Part shown: positions 1-5,983 of the stretch, piece by piece | How positions within the stretch are numbered: position 1 is the stretch's first letter | How the letters are laid out: each line of letters starts with the position of its first letter | Source: SXOA01 sp051004015 | Lineage (GTDB): Bacteria > Planctomycetota > Planctomycetia > Pirellulales > Pirellulaceae | Direction: 5' to 3' | NCBI GenBank assembly: GCA_051004015.1 | Contig: JBPCKT010000030.1 | Location: forward strand, 1-12,302 | Length of the DNA stretch: 12,302 nt | Notes under the pieces: generated by a model | The model's database searches: none | Told to the model about the DNA's origin: nothing | What the model saw: the letters and a program-made list of their open reading frames with translations, nothing else | Program-made: the position numbers and the translations under genes

Positions 1-7
1 CCGGCAT

Positions 8-30
8 GGTCGCACACGGAGTGTGCGACC
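8..30. repeat. Perfect 10-bp palindrome with GGA loop
   Basis: Bases 8-17 (GGTCGCACAC) pair perfectly with 21-30 (GTGTGCGACC) around a three-base GGA loop. The hairpin begins two bases beyond the stop codon (33-35) of the minus-strand methyltransferase fragment, so it would form at the 3' end of that transcript. The minus-strand sequence beyond it in the window shows no T-run, so it is not a clear intrinsic terminator. Its GGA loop and CCTACT tail are shared with hairpins near 2449-2474 and 10016-10054, suggesting one dispersed family. Confidence 0.75.
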
Positions 31-32
31 TA

Positions 33-1001
33 CTAAGGCACTTTCACTTCCACGATGATGCTGGTGTCGCAACCGAAAACGTCGACGACTTTGACGCAGA
101 TCAGGTGCTTGCCCTTTTTGTCGTAAACGTGGCCGGCGTCGCTGGTGGTCTTCAGGCTCCGGTCCTTCCGCGTTCGGTAGTCTTGCCAGTCGTGGTGGAA
201 CGGTTCGCCTGGATGCCAGTCGAAATCGACCGCCCAGAAGTCGATGAAATCGAAGCCGCTGTTTAGGGCTCGCTCGCGAAGGGCTTCCAGCTCCTTGGTC
301 GGAACCTCGACGAGCGAGGGGAGGAATTTGGTGAGTTCGACGTCGACGGTGGAAGTATCAGGGGGCTTACGCCCCCCGCTCGCCTTTTTGGGAGCCGTGA
401 CGACTGCTTCCGCTTCCAGGACGGCCATTTCCAGGAAGGGGGGAGGGTTCTTGCGGTTCTTCTCCATCACTTCGCGGGGGATGGGAATCAGCTTGAGCTT
501 GACGCCGAGCTCCGCTTCCAGGGAGTGCGTGTACTGCCGCAATTCCATCTCGAATTCCCAGGCCAGGACGTAGGCTTCCTTGCCACCGGCGGACTGGACC
601 GCTTCGGCCAGGGCCTTGGCTTCGGGGCGGGTGAAGATGGAGTCGATGCCGTCGACGTGGCAGAAAGCTTTTCCCTTGCGCCCGTGAAGCAGCGGACTGA
701 CACTTCCCGTCAGGACTTCCGCCTTGAAGAATTCCAACACGATCCGGCGGTGTTCTTCTTCGGCCCCTTTCAGGCGGTCTTTTTGCCACCACTGGCGCTC
801 GTAGCGGCCCAGGTTATGGACGTCGAAGGCCCGGTAGGACTGCCCCTCGGCGTGGAGCTTTCGCTGCAGTTCGATCAGGCGCTTGCGGCTAGTATGAATG
901 GCGAACCGCCCCAGGTCCGCCATGATCCACCGCCTCCCCAGCCGCTCCGCGACGGCCCCGGTCGTGCCGCTGCCGCAGAAGAAGTCGGCAACAAGAGGGG
1001 C
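33..1001 (-). CDS. Type III-like DNA adenine methyltransferase, C-terminal part (frameshifted from upstream half)
   Basis: This is the downstream half of a beta-class N6-adenine methyltransferase. Read in the frame ending at 33, bases 1001-924 encode APLVADFFCGSGTTG and then AVAERLGRRWI. The FxGxG-type motif I binds S-adenosylmethionine, and in beta-class enzymes it lies downstream of DPPF, as here. The first in-frame ATG is at 923, after motif I, so translation from it would give 296 residues without the cofactor site. The rest is the C-terminal domain seen in Mod-like proteins, with blocks such as GKAFCHVDGIDSIFTRPEA and AWEFEMELRQYTHSLEAELG. The frame is closed by a stop at 1064-1062, so it cannot be an independent gene with motif I unless entered through the G tract. 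I read it as the 3' end of the gene starting at 2191. A Res helicase-nuclease partner could lie beyond the left edge, but none is visible. Confidence 0.85.
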   Translation of the reverse strand, partial: APLVADFFCGSGTTGAVAERLGRRWIMADLGRFAIHTSRKRLIELQRKLHAEGQSYRAFDVHNLGRYERQWWQKDRLKGAEEEHRRIVLEFFKAEVLTGSVSPLLHGRKGKAFCHVDGIDSIFTRPEAKALAEAVQSAGGKEAYVLAWEFEMELRQYTHSLEAELGVKLKLIPIPREVMEKNRKNPPPFLEMAVLEAEAVVTAPKKASGGRKPPDTSTVDVELTKFLPSLVEVPTKELEALRERALNSGFDFIDFWAVDFDWHPGEPFHHDWQDYRTRKDRSLKTTSDAGHVYDKKGKHLICVKVVDVFGCDTSIIVEVKVP

Positions 1002-2191
1002 CTCCCCCCCCCCCCCTTTGGGTCTGCTGTGGAAGCGCGAATAATACGCTCTACAAGGGATTCAGGCTTTTGTGTGTCGTAACCAAGCCTTTCAACCGCT
1101 TGTGAGTTTACGGGGGGTAAGTCCGTTATGACGTCCTGAATCGGTACGCCTTTACCAAGATACCTTTTGAATTGTGGAAAACCCTTCCCTTCCGACTTCG
1201 CTGGAAGCTGGATGAAACCGTGTTTTAGCAACAGCTCAAGTTTGGTCGTGTTTGTCATATCTTCTGAAGACTTGCCGGACAGCGCTGTATCGAGTGCTTC
1301 AACCGGAATGGCCCAGTGACGGCCGAGATCAGATGGGTCATAAGTGCGCCAGCGTTTGCCAGATTCTCCTCGCGTGGTGCCGGGCGCAGTGAGGTTATCG
1401 AGGCGATACGTTCCTCTCTCGTCCGAATATTTGTATTTGTCCTCCAAGTATGCCGCGTCGTAGTCCTGAAAAACAGGCGTCCAATCCGGAGAGTTTCCTT
1501 TACCGTAGAACAGCAGAGTATCGTGAATACTCCCCCAGTACACACCGCCGCTCCTCGCGGCCGTCCTTTTCCAAATGATCTCATTTATGAAAACCTCCTT
1601 TCCAAAAATATCATCCATGATCGCGCGTAACATATAGTTCACACGCGAATCGCAATGCACATATATGCTCCCTCGCTCCGACAGCAGCTCTTTCATTAGC
1701 GTCAGCCGCTCATACATCATGTGCAAATAGCTGTCCGTCCCTTTTCCCCACGTATCCCGGTAGGCGACCATTTCCAGCGTCGATTGGTCTTTCTCGATGG
1801 TTTCCTTGGAGTCGCCGATGGGGATGTCCATCGTGAAGTCGGCTCCCACGTCGAACGGTGGGTCGATGTAGATCAGGTCGATCTTCCCCTTGAACTCCGC
1901 CAGCAGGCTGGCCATCACCAGCTTGTTGTCCCCCCAAATCAGCCGGTTGCGGAAGTCGTCCTGCTTGCGGCCGGAGAGGTTTTTCTCGAACAGTTCGAGT
2001 TGCCCCTGGGCCTCGGCCCGCTGGCGGGGCTCATCGACCGTTTCGATCCGCTGCATCGGGAGGGCGCAGGAAGCGACATCCACCTCGCGGCGATTGCCGT
2101 ACTCGTCGTACTTGCCGTCCCAGACCAGCTCGGTCCGCATCTTGGAGAGCGGATGCGGATTCTGCGGCCCCCACAAAAATTCGCCAGCCAT
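875..2191 (-). CDS. Type III-like DNA adenine methyltransferase, N-terminal part (broken at poly-G)
   Basis: This is the upstream half of the same methyltransferase. From ATG 2191 the protein reads MAGEFLWGPQNPHPLS, then NRLIWGDNKLVMASLLAEF (82-100), LIYIDPPFDVGADF with catalytic DPPF at 110-113, SIYVHCDSRVNYMLRAI (175-191), and YDTQKPESLVERIIRAS (371-387). It then enters G13 at residue 392, shifts frame and runs about 42 unrelated residues to a stop at 875. Motif I is therefore lost and this product should be inactive. The frame stays open up to 2401, but that stretch reads through a dispersed repeat (LTRSASEG), so I chose 2191. It has GAGGGG five bases upstream; ATG 2140 is the alternative. 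The region between DPPF and TQKP is the usual place for the target-recognition domain and is AT-richer than the rest. The family assignment is firm; the DNA target cannot be read. Confidence 0.87.
   Translation of the reverse strand: MAGEFLWGPQNPHPLSKMRTELVWDGKYDEYGNRREVDVASCALPMQRIETVDEPRQRAEAQGQLELFEKNLSGRKQDDFRNRLIWGDNKLVMASLLAEFKGKIDLIYIDPPFDVGADFTMDIPIGDSKETIEKDQSTLEMVAYRDTWGKGTDSYLHMMYERLTLMKELLSERGSIYVHCDSRVNYMLRAIMDDIFGKEVFINEIIWKRTAARSGGVYWGSIHDTLLFYGKGNSPDWTPVFQDYDAAYLEDKYKYSDERGTYRLDNLTAPGTTRGESGKRWRTYDPSDLGRHWAIPVEALDTALSGKSSEDMTNTTKLELLLKHGFIQLPAKSEGKGFPQFKRYLGKGVPIQDVITDLPPVNSQAVERLGYDTQKPESLVERIIRASTADPKGGGGRPLLLPTSSAAAARPGPSRSGWGGGGSWRTWGGSPFILAASA
1004..1016 (-). repeat. 13-base G homopolymer in the methyltransferase gene (candidate phase-variation tract)
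   Basis: There are thirteen consecutive C on the plus strand, G13 on the coding strand. Upstream the codons read GCA GAC CCA AAG and then GGG four times. The motif I frame needs the tract to end in GAG GCC CCT CTT, so 11 or 14 G joins the two halves and 13 does not. Poly-G tracts of this length slip readily in replication and switch type III mod genes in several pathogens. Homopolymers are also a classic site of sequencing and assembly error, and the sequence alone cannot separate these explanations. Confidence 0.9.
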
Positions 2192-2228
2192 GCGTGCCCC
2201 TCGCCCCTTGGGTGGAAGACAGAAGACG

Positions 2229-2253
2229 CCCTCGCTGGCGCTTCGGGTTAGTG
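2229..2253. repeat. 25-base direct repeat, copy 1
   Basis: The core CTCGCTGGCGCTTCGGGTTA and its flanks match the copy at 2480-2504 exactly over 25 bases, with the copies 251 bases apart in the same orientation. On the minus strand it reads LTRSASEG in one frame, a string I recall from many spurious planctomycete protein predictions. That supports a dispersed genomic repeat rather than a coding sequence. Confidence 0.75.
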
Positions 2254-2448
2254 TGGGAAGTTTATCACTAATCAGACGTACAAGCGAGCATGGCATTGGG
2301 CCCTTCCTTGGGCCTGCGGCGAGGGTTTCCAAGCGGAATGATGGCCCACGAGTAGGACGCACCTCCGGGGCGCTCCAGGAGTGGTCATTGCGGCTGAGCA
2401 TAGTCGTTTCGTCAAAGGACGTGGACGAGATGCGGCGTTTGCTCCGCG

Positions 2449-2470
2449 GGCACGTCTTGGAAAGACGGCC
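2449..2470. repeat. GGA-loop hairpin with CCTACT tail
   Basis: CGTCTT (2453-2458) pairs with AAGACG (2462-2467) around a GGA loop. The stem extends by GGC (2449-2451) with GCC (2468-2470), leaving one bulged A at 2452. It is followed by TACT, giving the same CCTACT tail as the palindrome at 8-30. It lies just upstream of the second 25-base repeat copy, so the two may form one composite element. Confidence 0.6.
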
Positions 2471-2479
2471 TACTTTGCT

Positions 2480-2504
2480 CCCTCGCTGGCGCTTCGGGTT
2501 AGTG
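2480..2504. repeat. 25-base direct repeat, copy 2
   Basis: This is an exact copy of 2229-2253. It ends two bases before the TATAAT box of the exbD operon, so it occupies the positions where a -35 element would sit. Confidence 0.75.
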
Positions 2505-2506
2505 GC

Positions 2507-2512
2507 TATAAT
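2507..2512 (+). promoter_or_regulatory. Candidate -10 box (TATAAT) for the exbD operon
   Basis: A perfect TATAAT ends six bases before the chosen ATG at 2519. Initiation about seven bases downstream would fall on or next to the start codon, giving a leaderless mRNA, consistent with the absence of a Shine-Dalgarno site. No good -35 lies at 16-18 bases; the sequence there (2483-2490) belongs to the repeat. This is an inference from position and consensus only. Confidence 0.45.
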
Positions 2513-2518
2513 GCGGCT

Positions 2519-2941
2519 ATGAAGCTTTCCAAGAAGGCCAATCGCGGCGGGAATTTGCAGCTCAATATGACGCCGATGATTGATTGCGTCTTTTTGCTGC
2601 TGATTTTCTTCATGTCCTGCACGCAGGTTTCGTTGATCAACCTAAGCCCTCTGAATCCCCCAGAGCAGAAGGGGACGGAGGACCAGTCCGAGGCGACCAT
2701 CACTATCAATGTGGACAAGGAAGGGGACATCATTATCACGCAAGGGGTCTACACGCTGCCGCAGGCGGCCATGCTGGTGACCGAGACGATTGCCGAGAAA
2801 CAAGGGAACACCGAGCTGGTCAACGTCGTCCTGCGGGTGGATGCCCAGGCGAAATCGGGGGTGGTGAACGACCTGGTGAAAGCGCTGGAGAAGCTGGAGA
2901 TCACGAACGTCCGCTTCACGACTCGGGAGCCGCGAACATGA
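2519..2941 (+). CDS. exbD: ExbD/TolR-family biopolymer transport protein, first copy
   Basis: This is a 140-residue ExbD/TolR protein. These proteins form the periplasm-facing part of an inner-membrane complex with an ExbB/TolQ/MotA-type channel, which uses proton flow to drive envelope work. The N-terminal tail (1-16, MKLSKKANRGGNLQLN) is basic and cytoplasmic. The hallmark MTPMIDCVFLLLIFFM spans 17-32 and opens the single membrane helix, with Asp22 at the conserved proton-relay position. The periplasmic part includes ITINVDKEGDIIITQG and ends in VVLRVDAQAKSGVVNDLVKA, the usual ExbD core. The frame extends upstream to 2381 only through repeat sequence, so ATG 2519 is the start. The stop overlaps the next start as ATGA. 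No exbB is encoded next to it, which is unusual. Confidence 0.93.
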   Translation: MKLSKKANRGGNLQLNMTPMIDCVFLLLIFFMSCTQVSLINLSPLNPPEQKGTEDQSEATITINVDKEGDIIITQGVYTLPQAAMLVTETIAEKQGNTELVNVVLRVDAQAKSGVVNDLVKALEKLEITNVRFTTREPRT

Positions 2942-3369
2942 GACTCACCAGCCGCAGCGGCAAGCATGGGGGGAGCCTGGAGCTGAATATGACGCCGATG
3001 ATCGACTGCGTCTTTTTGCTGCTCATCTTTTTCATGACGACGGCCGCCTTCCAGGAGACAGAGCGGGAGCTAAATCCGGCGATCAAGGTGCAGCGGGCCT
3101 CGGCCCGGGCGGCTGGGGATTTTCAGCCGGCGGTGATTGACGTGGTCCGGGGGGCGGGCGGAAAGTTCGTCTATCGCGTGGGGGGGCGGGAAATCGAGAC
3201 CCAGCAGGAGTTGACGCTGGTGCTGCGGCAGTTCGACAATAAGATTCAGGGAGCTTTCGTGCGTGTTTCGGATGATGCCATCTTCGATCTGCCAGCCGCC
3301 GCCATTCAAGCCGCCAAGGACGCCGGGTTCCCATTCGTCTCCTATGTGCCGCTGGATCAGAAGAATTAA
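2938..3369 (+). CDS. exbD: ExbD/TolR-family biopolymer transport protein, second copy
   Basis: This is a second ExbD of 143 residues. Its start codon overlaps the previous stop (ATGA), indicating translational coupling. The segment MTPMIDCVFLLLIFFM (18-33, membrane Asp at 23) is identical to that of the first copy, while the periplasmic domain has diverged strongly: FVYRVGGREIETQQELTL and AFVRVSDDAIFDLPAAAI fit the ExbD fold but not the first copy's sequence. Over the shared segment the genes differ only at synonymous sites. Paired ExbDs suggest a heterodimer, since two ExbD chains sit in an ExbB pore in the characterised systems. The 3' end overlaps the next gene by 26 bases. Confidence 0.93.
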   Translation: MRLTSRSGKHGGSLELNMTPMIDCVFLLLIFFMTTAAFQETERELNPAIKVQRASARAAGDFQPAVIDVVRGAGGKFVYRVGGREIETQQELTLVLRQFDNKIQGAFVRVSDDAIFDLPAAAIQAAKDAGFPFVSYVPLDQKN

Positions 3370-5944
3370 CATCACAGCGCTATCCGCGTTTTTCGCGCTC
3401 GGGGTGTTTTGCGTTTCCGCCCCGCTTGTTGCCCAAGAGGAAGCTGCCAAAGTTGAGCGTTATCTCTCTCGCCTGGGACTCTCGGAGCTCCGTGTGCGGC
3501 ATTTGGAGCGCGAGGTGCAGCAGGGGGGGGAATCGCGGGACAAAGCGGCCCGCAAGCTGGCGGATGCGTATGCTCACGCCCTGATGGACGCCGCCGAGGA
3601 CCAGCCCCGTTATGAGCGACTGCGGCAGCAGATTGACAAGCTGCTGCTGACCAGTCCCGAGGCCAGCACGCCGGCATTGCTGGTGGCGCTGCTGCAAGCC
3701 GAGTTCCAACGGGGAGAGGCGCTTGTCACGACCTGGATTGAGGACCCACGAGACAAGCAGGCCCTCGCGCGTGCCGCAGAAATCTTCGGCCCGCTCGCCA
3801 AGGAGCTGGAAGAGAAGGGAAAGGAACTTGCCGCGGCTGCCGACCGGATGGCGGAAAGTATGGAAGCGATCCAAGGCGCAGACCTCCGCCGCACCGCGGA
3901 GAGCGAGCTGTTCCGCCTGCAAGCGGTCATCGCGAGGGTCACTTATTACAGCGGCTGGAGCCGGTATTACTTGGGGGTGACGAAACGGGACATGGCCAGT
4001 GCCCAGCCGGAATTTGCGGCGGCCAAAGTCTTGTTTTCCGAGGTGCTGGAGGTCAGTGATGAAATGGACTACGCTGCGGTCGAGGCGTCGACGCTGGGGC
4101 TGGAGTCCACCTGGCGAGCGAGGACCGCGCTGGGACTGGCCCTAACCGAACAAGGGCTCGGCAAGCAGGCGGCAGCCGAGCGCTGCTTTGGTTGGCTGCA
4201 GCACGCGAGTGCGCCGGCGGGACTCCGGGACCAGGGGGCATTCTGGCAGTTGCAGGGGCTGCTCAATGCGCCAAACATAGTGGGAGCCGCGGAGTTTGCT
4301 CAAAAGAAGGTCGAGACGCTCTCATCGCCTCCCACCCCTGGCAAGAACAGCCTCTGCATCGCCGCCATTCGCTCCGGCGCGGCCGTGGACCCGGCATCCA
4401 GCGACGCCGCATCGGCCAAGACTCTGATTGCGGCCGGCATCCGCGGCCTGGCCCGCTTGCGGCAGTTCGAAACGCTCAGTCAGCTCGTGGCGAAGCACAA
4501 GTTGGAAGAGTTGCAGGGAAAGTCCGCCAGCTTCTATCTATCGTGGCTCCAAGGTCGGACGCAATTCTTCGCCGCGGAGAAAACCAAGGGAGCCGCCGAC
4601 TACCAGGCCGCCGCGGCCGCGCTGACGGCCGCGCTCGAATTGCCTGAAGCCGCCCGCGATTTGTTTGCAGCCGCCCAGTGCCGTTATCACCTGGCGTGGT
4701 GCAAATTTCGACTCGATGACTACGAGCTGGCGGCTCGCTTGTTTCACGAGGCCGCGCCGGTGCTGGTGGAAGGAGAGAAGGAGTTGGCGGTGCAGGCGGC
4801 CTGGATGGAATTTGCCAGTTACCAGAAGCTGGCCGAGCTGAAGAAAGAGAAGAAATATTCCGCCTCCGCGGTGGCGGCGCTGCAGGCGCTGCAGCGCGAC
4901 TTTCCCGATTCCGAGCAGGCGGGGAAGGCGGAGTTGCTTATCGCCCGCTTGCAGCAAGACCTTTCTCCCGAGGAGGCGCTCGCCAGCCTCTCCGCCATCA
5001 AGCCGACGGAGCCCAACTACGCCCCTGCCCGTCTGGAAATCGCGCAGCTCCAGTTTCAGAAATGGACGAAAGTGAAAGGGGACAAGTTCGCCGCACTTGC
5101 CGCGGCAGAGAAAGCTTTCGCCGCCGTCGATACCGTGCTCGCCGCCCGAGGCGCGAGCGCCGACCAAAAGCTGCGGGCCTGCTTGATTGGGCTGCAAATC
5201 GCATTCGACACAACTCCCGTGAACGAAAAGCGAGCGGCGGCCTATCTGGAAGCTGCGACTCCAACCGGGGAAGCGCTCACGCCCCAAAGCCCCCTGGCCG
5301 CGGAATTCCATTACCGCCGCCTGCAATTCGCCCAGAAAACCGACGACAAAACAGCCCTGAACAAAGCCGCCGCCTGGATTGCGGCGAATAGCGCCGGCTC
5401 GCCGTATGAGCTGCCGGCGCTGGTCATCGTCGCTCGCCAGGCCGACGACTCCGTCGCCGCGGCAACCGCGGACAACCGCCAGGTGCTGCAGGAGGAAGCG
5501 GCTGAAATCTACTCGCGGCTGGCGGCGCTCCTCGGCGATTCGCCCGAAGCCATCGCCGGCGTCAAGAACGCGCTGGCTGTCAACTCCAAACTGGCCCACT
5601 ATGATGAATTGTTGGGGCACTGGAAGAAAGCCGCGGCCCGGCTGGACAAGATCGTGGCGGCGCTCCCCAGCGATAAGAAATACCTGCGGCGGGCGGGCAT
5701 CGCCCACTTCCAGGCCGGCGAATTCGCCCCCTCGCTGGAATTGTGGCGCAAGCTCCTGGGCGGAGTAGAATCCGGCAGCGACGAATGGCTCGAAGCGAAA
5801 TACCACCAGCTCGCCTGTTTGGAAAAAACCGACCGGGCCAGCGCCGTCAAAGTCTGGAAGCAGTTCAAGCTCCTCTTTCCGCAGGTCAAATCGGCGACCT
5901 GGAAAGATAGATTCGCGGCTCTCGAGGCGGAGCTGGAAAAGTAA
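3344..5944 (+). CDS. Large secreted TPR-like helical-repeat protein
   Basis: This is an 866-residue protein with a clear signal peptide: n-region MCRWIRRINI, hydrophobic core TALSAFFALGVFCVSAPLV, likely cleavage after Ala30. The remainder is Ala/Leu/Glu-rich and helical, with TPR-like pairs such as AAQCRYHLAWCKFRLDDYEL followed by AARLFHEAAP (about 440-470) and YLRRAGIAHFQAGEFAPSLE near the C-terminus. TPR proteins are usually scaffolds, and here the site would be the periplasm. ATG 3344 is chosen because the signal peptide starts directly there; an upstream ATG at 3263 would add 27 non-signal residues deeper inside exbD2. The overlap with exbD2 points to a shared transcript and a likely complex with the ExbDs. 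In TonB- or Tol-linked operons, secreted TPR proteins often accompany the motor; applying that here is inference. No enzymatic motif was seen. Confidence 0.82.
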   Translation: MCRWIRRINITALSAFFALGVFCVSAPLVAQEEAAKVERYLSRLGLSELRVRHLEREVQQGGESRDKAARKLADAYAHALMDAAEDQPRYERLRQQIDKLLLTSPEASTPALLVALLQAEFQRGEALVTTWIEDPRDKQALARAAEIFGPLAKELEEKGKELAAAADRMAESMEAIQGADLRRTAESELFRLQAVIARVTYYSGWSRYYLGVTKRDMASAQPEFAAAKVLFSEVLEVSDEMDYAAVEASTLGLESTWRARTALGLALTEQGLGKQAAAERCFGWLQHASAPAGLRDQGAFWQLQGLLNAPNIVGAAEFAQKKVETLSSPPTPGKNSLCIAAIRSGAAVDPASSDAASAKTLIAAGIRGLARLRQFETLSQLVAKHKLEELQGKSASFYLSWLQGRTQFFAAEKTKGAADYQAAAAALTAALELPEAARDLFAAAQCRYHLAWCKFRLDDYELAARLFHEAAPVLVEGEKELAVQAAWMEFASYQKLAELKKEKKYSASAVAALQALQRDFPDSEQAGKAELLIARLQQDLSPEEALASLSAIKPTEPNYAPARLEIAQLQFQKWTKVKGDKFAALAAAEKAFAAVDTVLAARGASADQKLRACLIGLQIAFDTTPVNEKRAAAYLEAATPTGEALTPQSPLAAEFHYRRLQFAQKTDDKTALNKAAAWIAANSAGSPYELPALVIVARQADDSVAAATADNRQVLQEEAAEIYSRLAALLGDSPEAIAGVKNALAVNSKLAHYDELLGHWKKAAARLDKIVAALPSDKKYLRRAGIAHFQAGEFAPSLELWRKLLGGVESGSDEWLEAKYHQLACLEKTDRASAVKVWKQFKLLFPQVKSATWKDRFAALEAELEK

Positions 5945-5945
5945 G

Positions 5946-5973
5946 CCTCTGACCTCTGACCTCTAACCTCTGC
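5946..5973. repeat. Tandem heptamer repeat, four copies (CCTCTGA)
   Basis: Four adjacent 7-base units read CCTCTGA, CCTCTGA, CCTCTAA and CCTCTGC. They fill most of the 39-base gap between the TPR-like gene and the next start at 5984. The unit resembles the GAGGTCA-type simple repeats that translate as EVRGQRS in other genomes (recalled, not searched). Copy-number change would alter spacing between the two genes without shifting either frame. Confidence 0.8.
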
Positions 5974-5983
5974 CGTCCCCCTC

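Larger units (their letters stand above)
2192..2518. other. Divergent intergenic spacer rich in dispersed repeats
   Basis: This 327-base spacer separates the leftward methyltransferase from the rightward exbD operon. It holds two copies of a 25-base direct repeat, a GGA-loop hairpin (2449-2470), a small GGCCC/GGGCC hairpin at 2299-2314, and a TATAAT box at 2507-2512. Open frames crossing it translate the repeats and look non-coding. I saw no well-spaced promoter for the methyltransferase. Confidence 0.6.

Noticed and set aside
2192..2401. Upstream extension of the methyltransferase frame to an ATG at 2401
   Set aside because: The extra 70 residues translate a dispersed repeat (LTRSASEG), lack family similarity, and ATG 2191 has a GAGGGG ribosome site.
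3523..3530. G8 run near the start of the TPR-like gene as a second phase-variation tract
   Set aside because: The frame continues normally through it and eight G is short; no evidence of disruption.
4538..5806. 422-codon open frame on the minus strand inside the TPR-like gene
   Set aside because: It is a shadow of a GC-rich gene: Gly/Arg-rich, no recognisable motifs, fully antisense to a protein with signal peptide and helical repeats.
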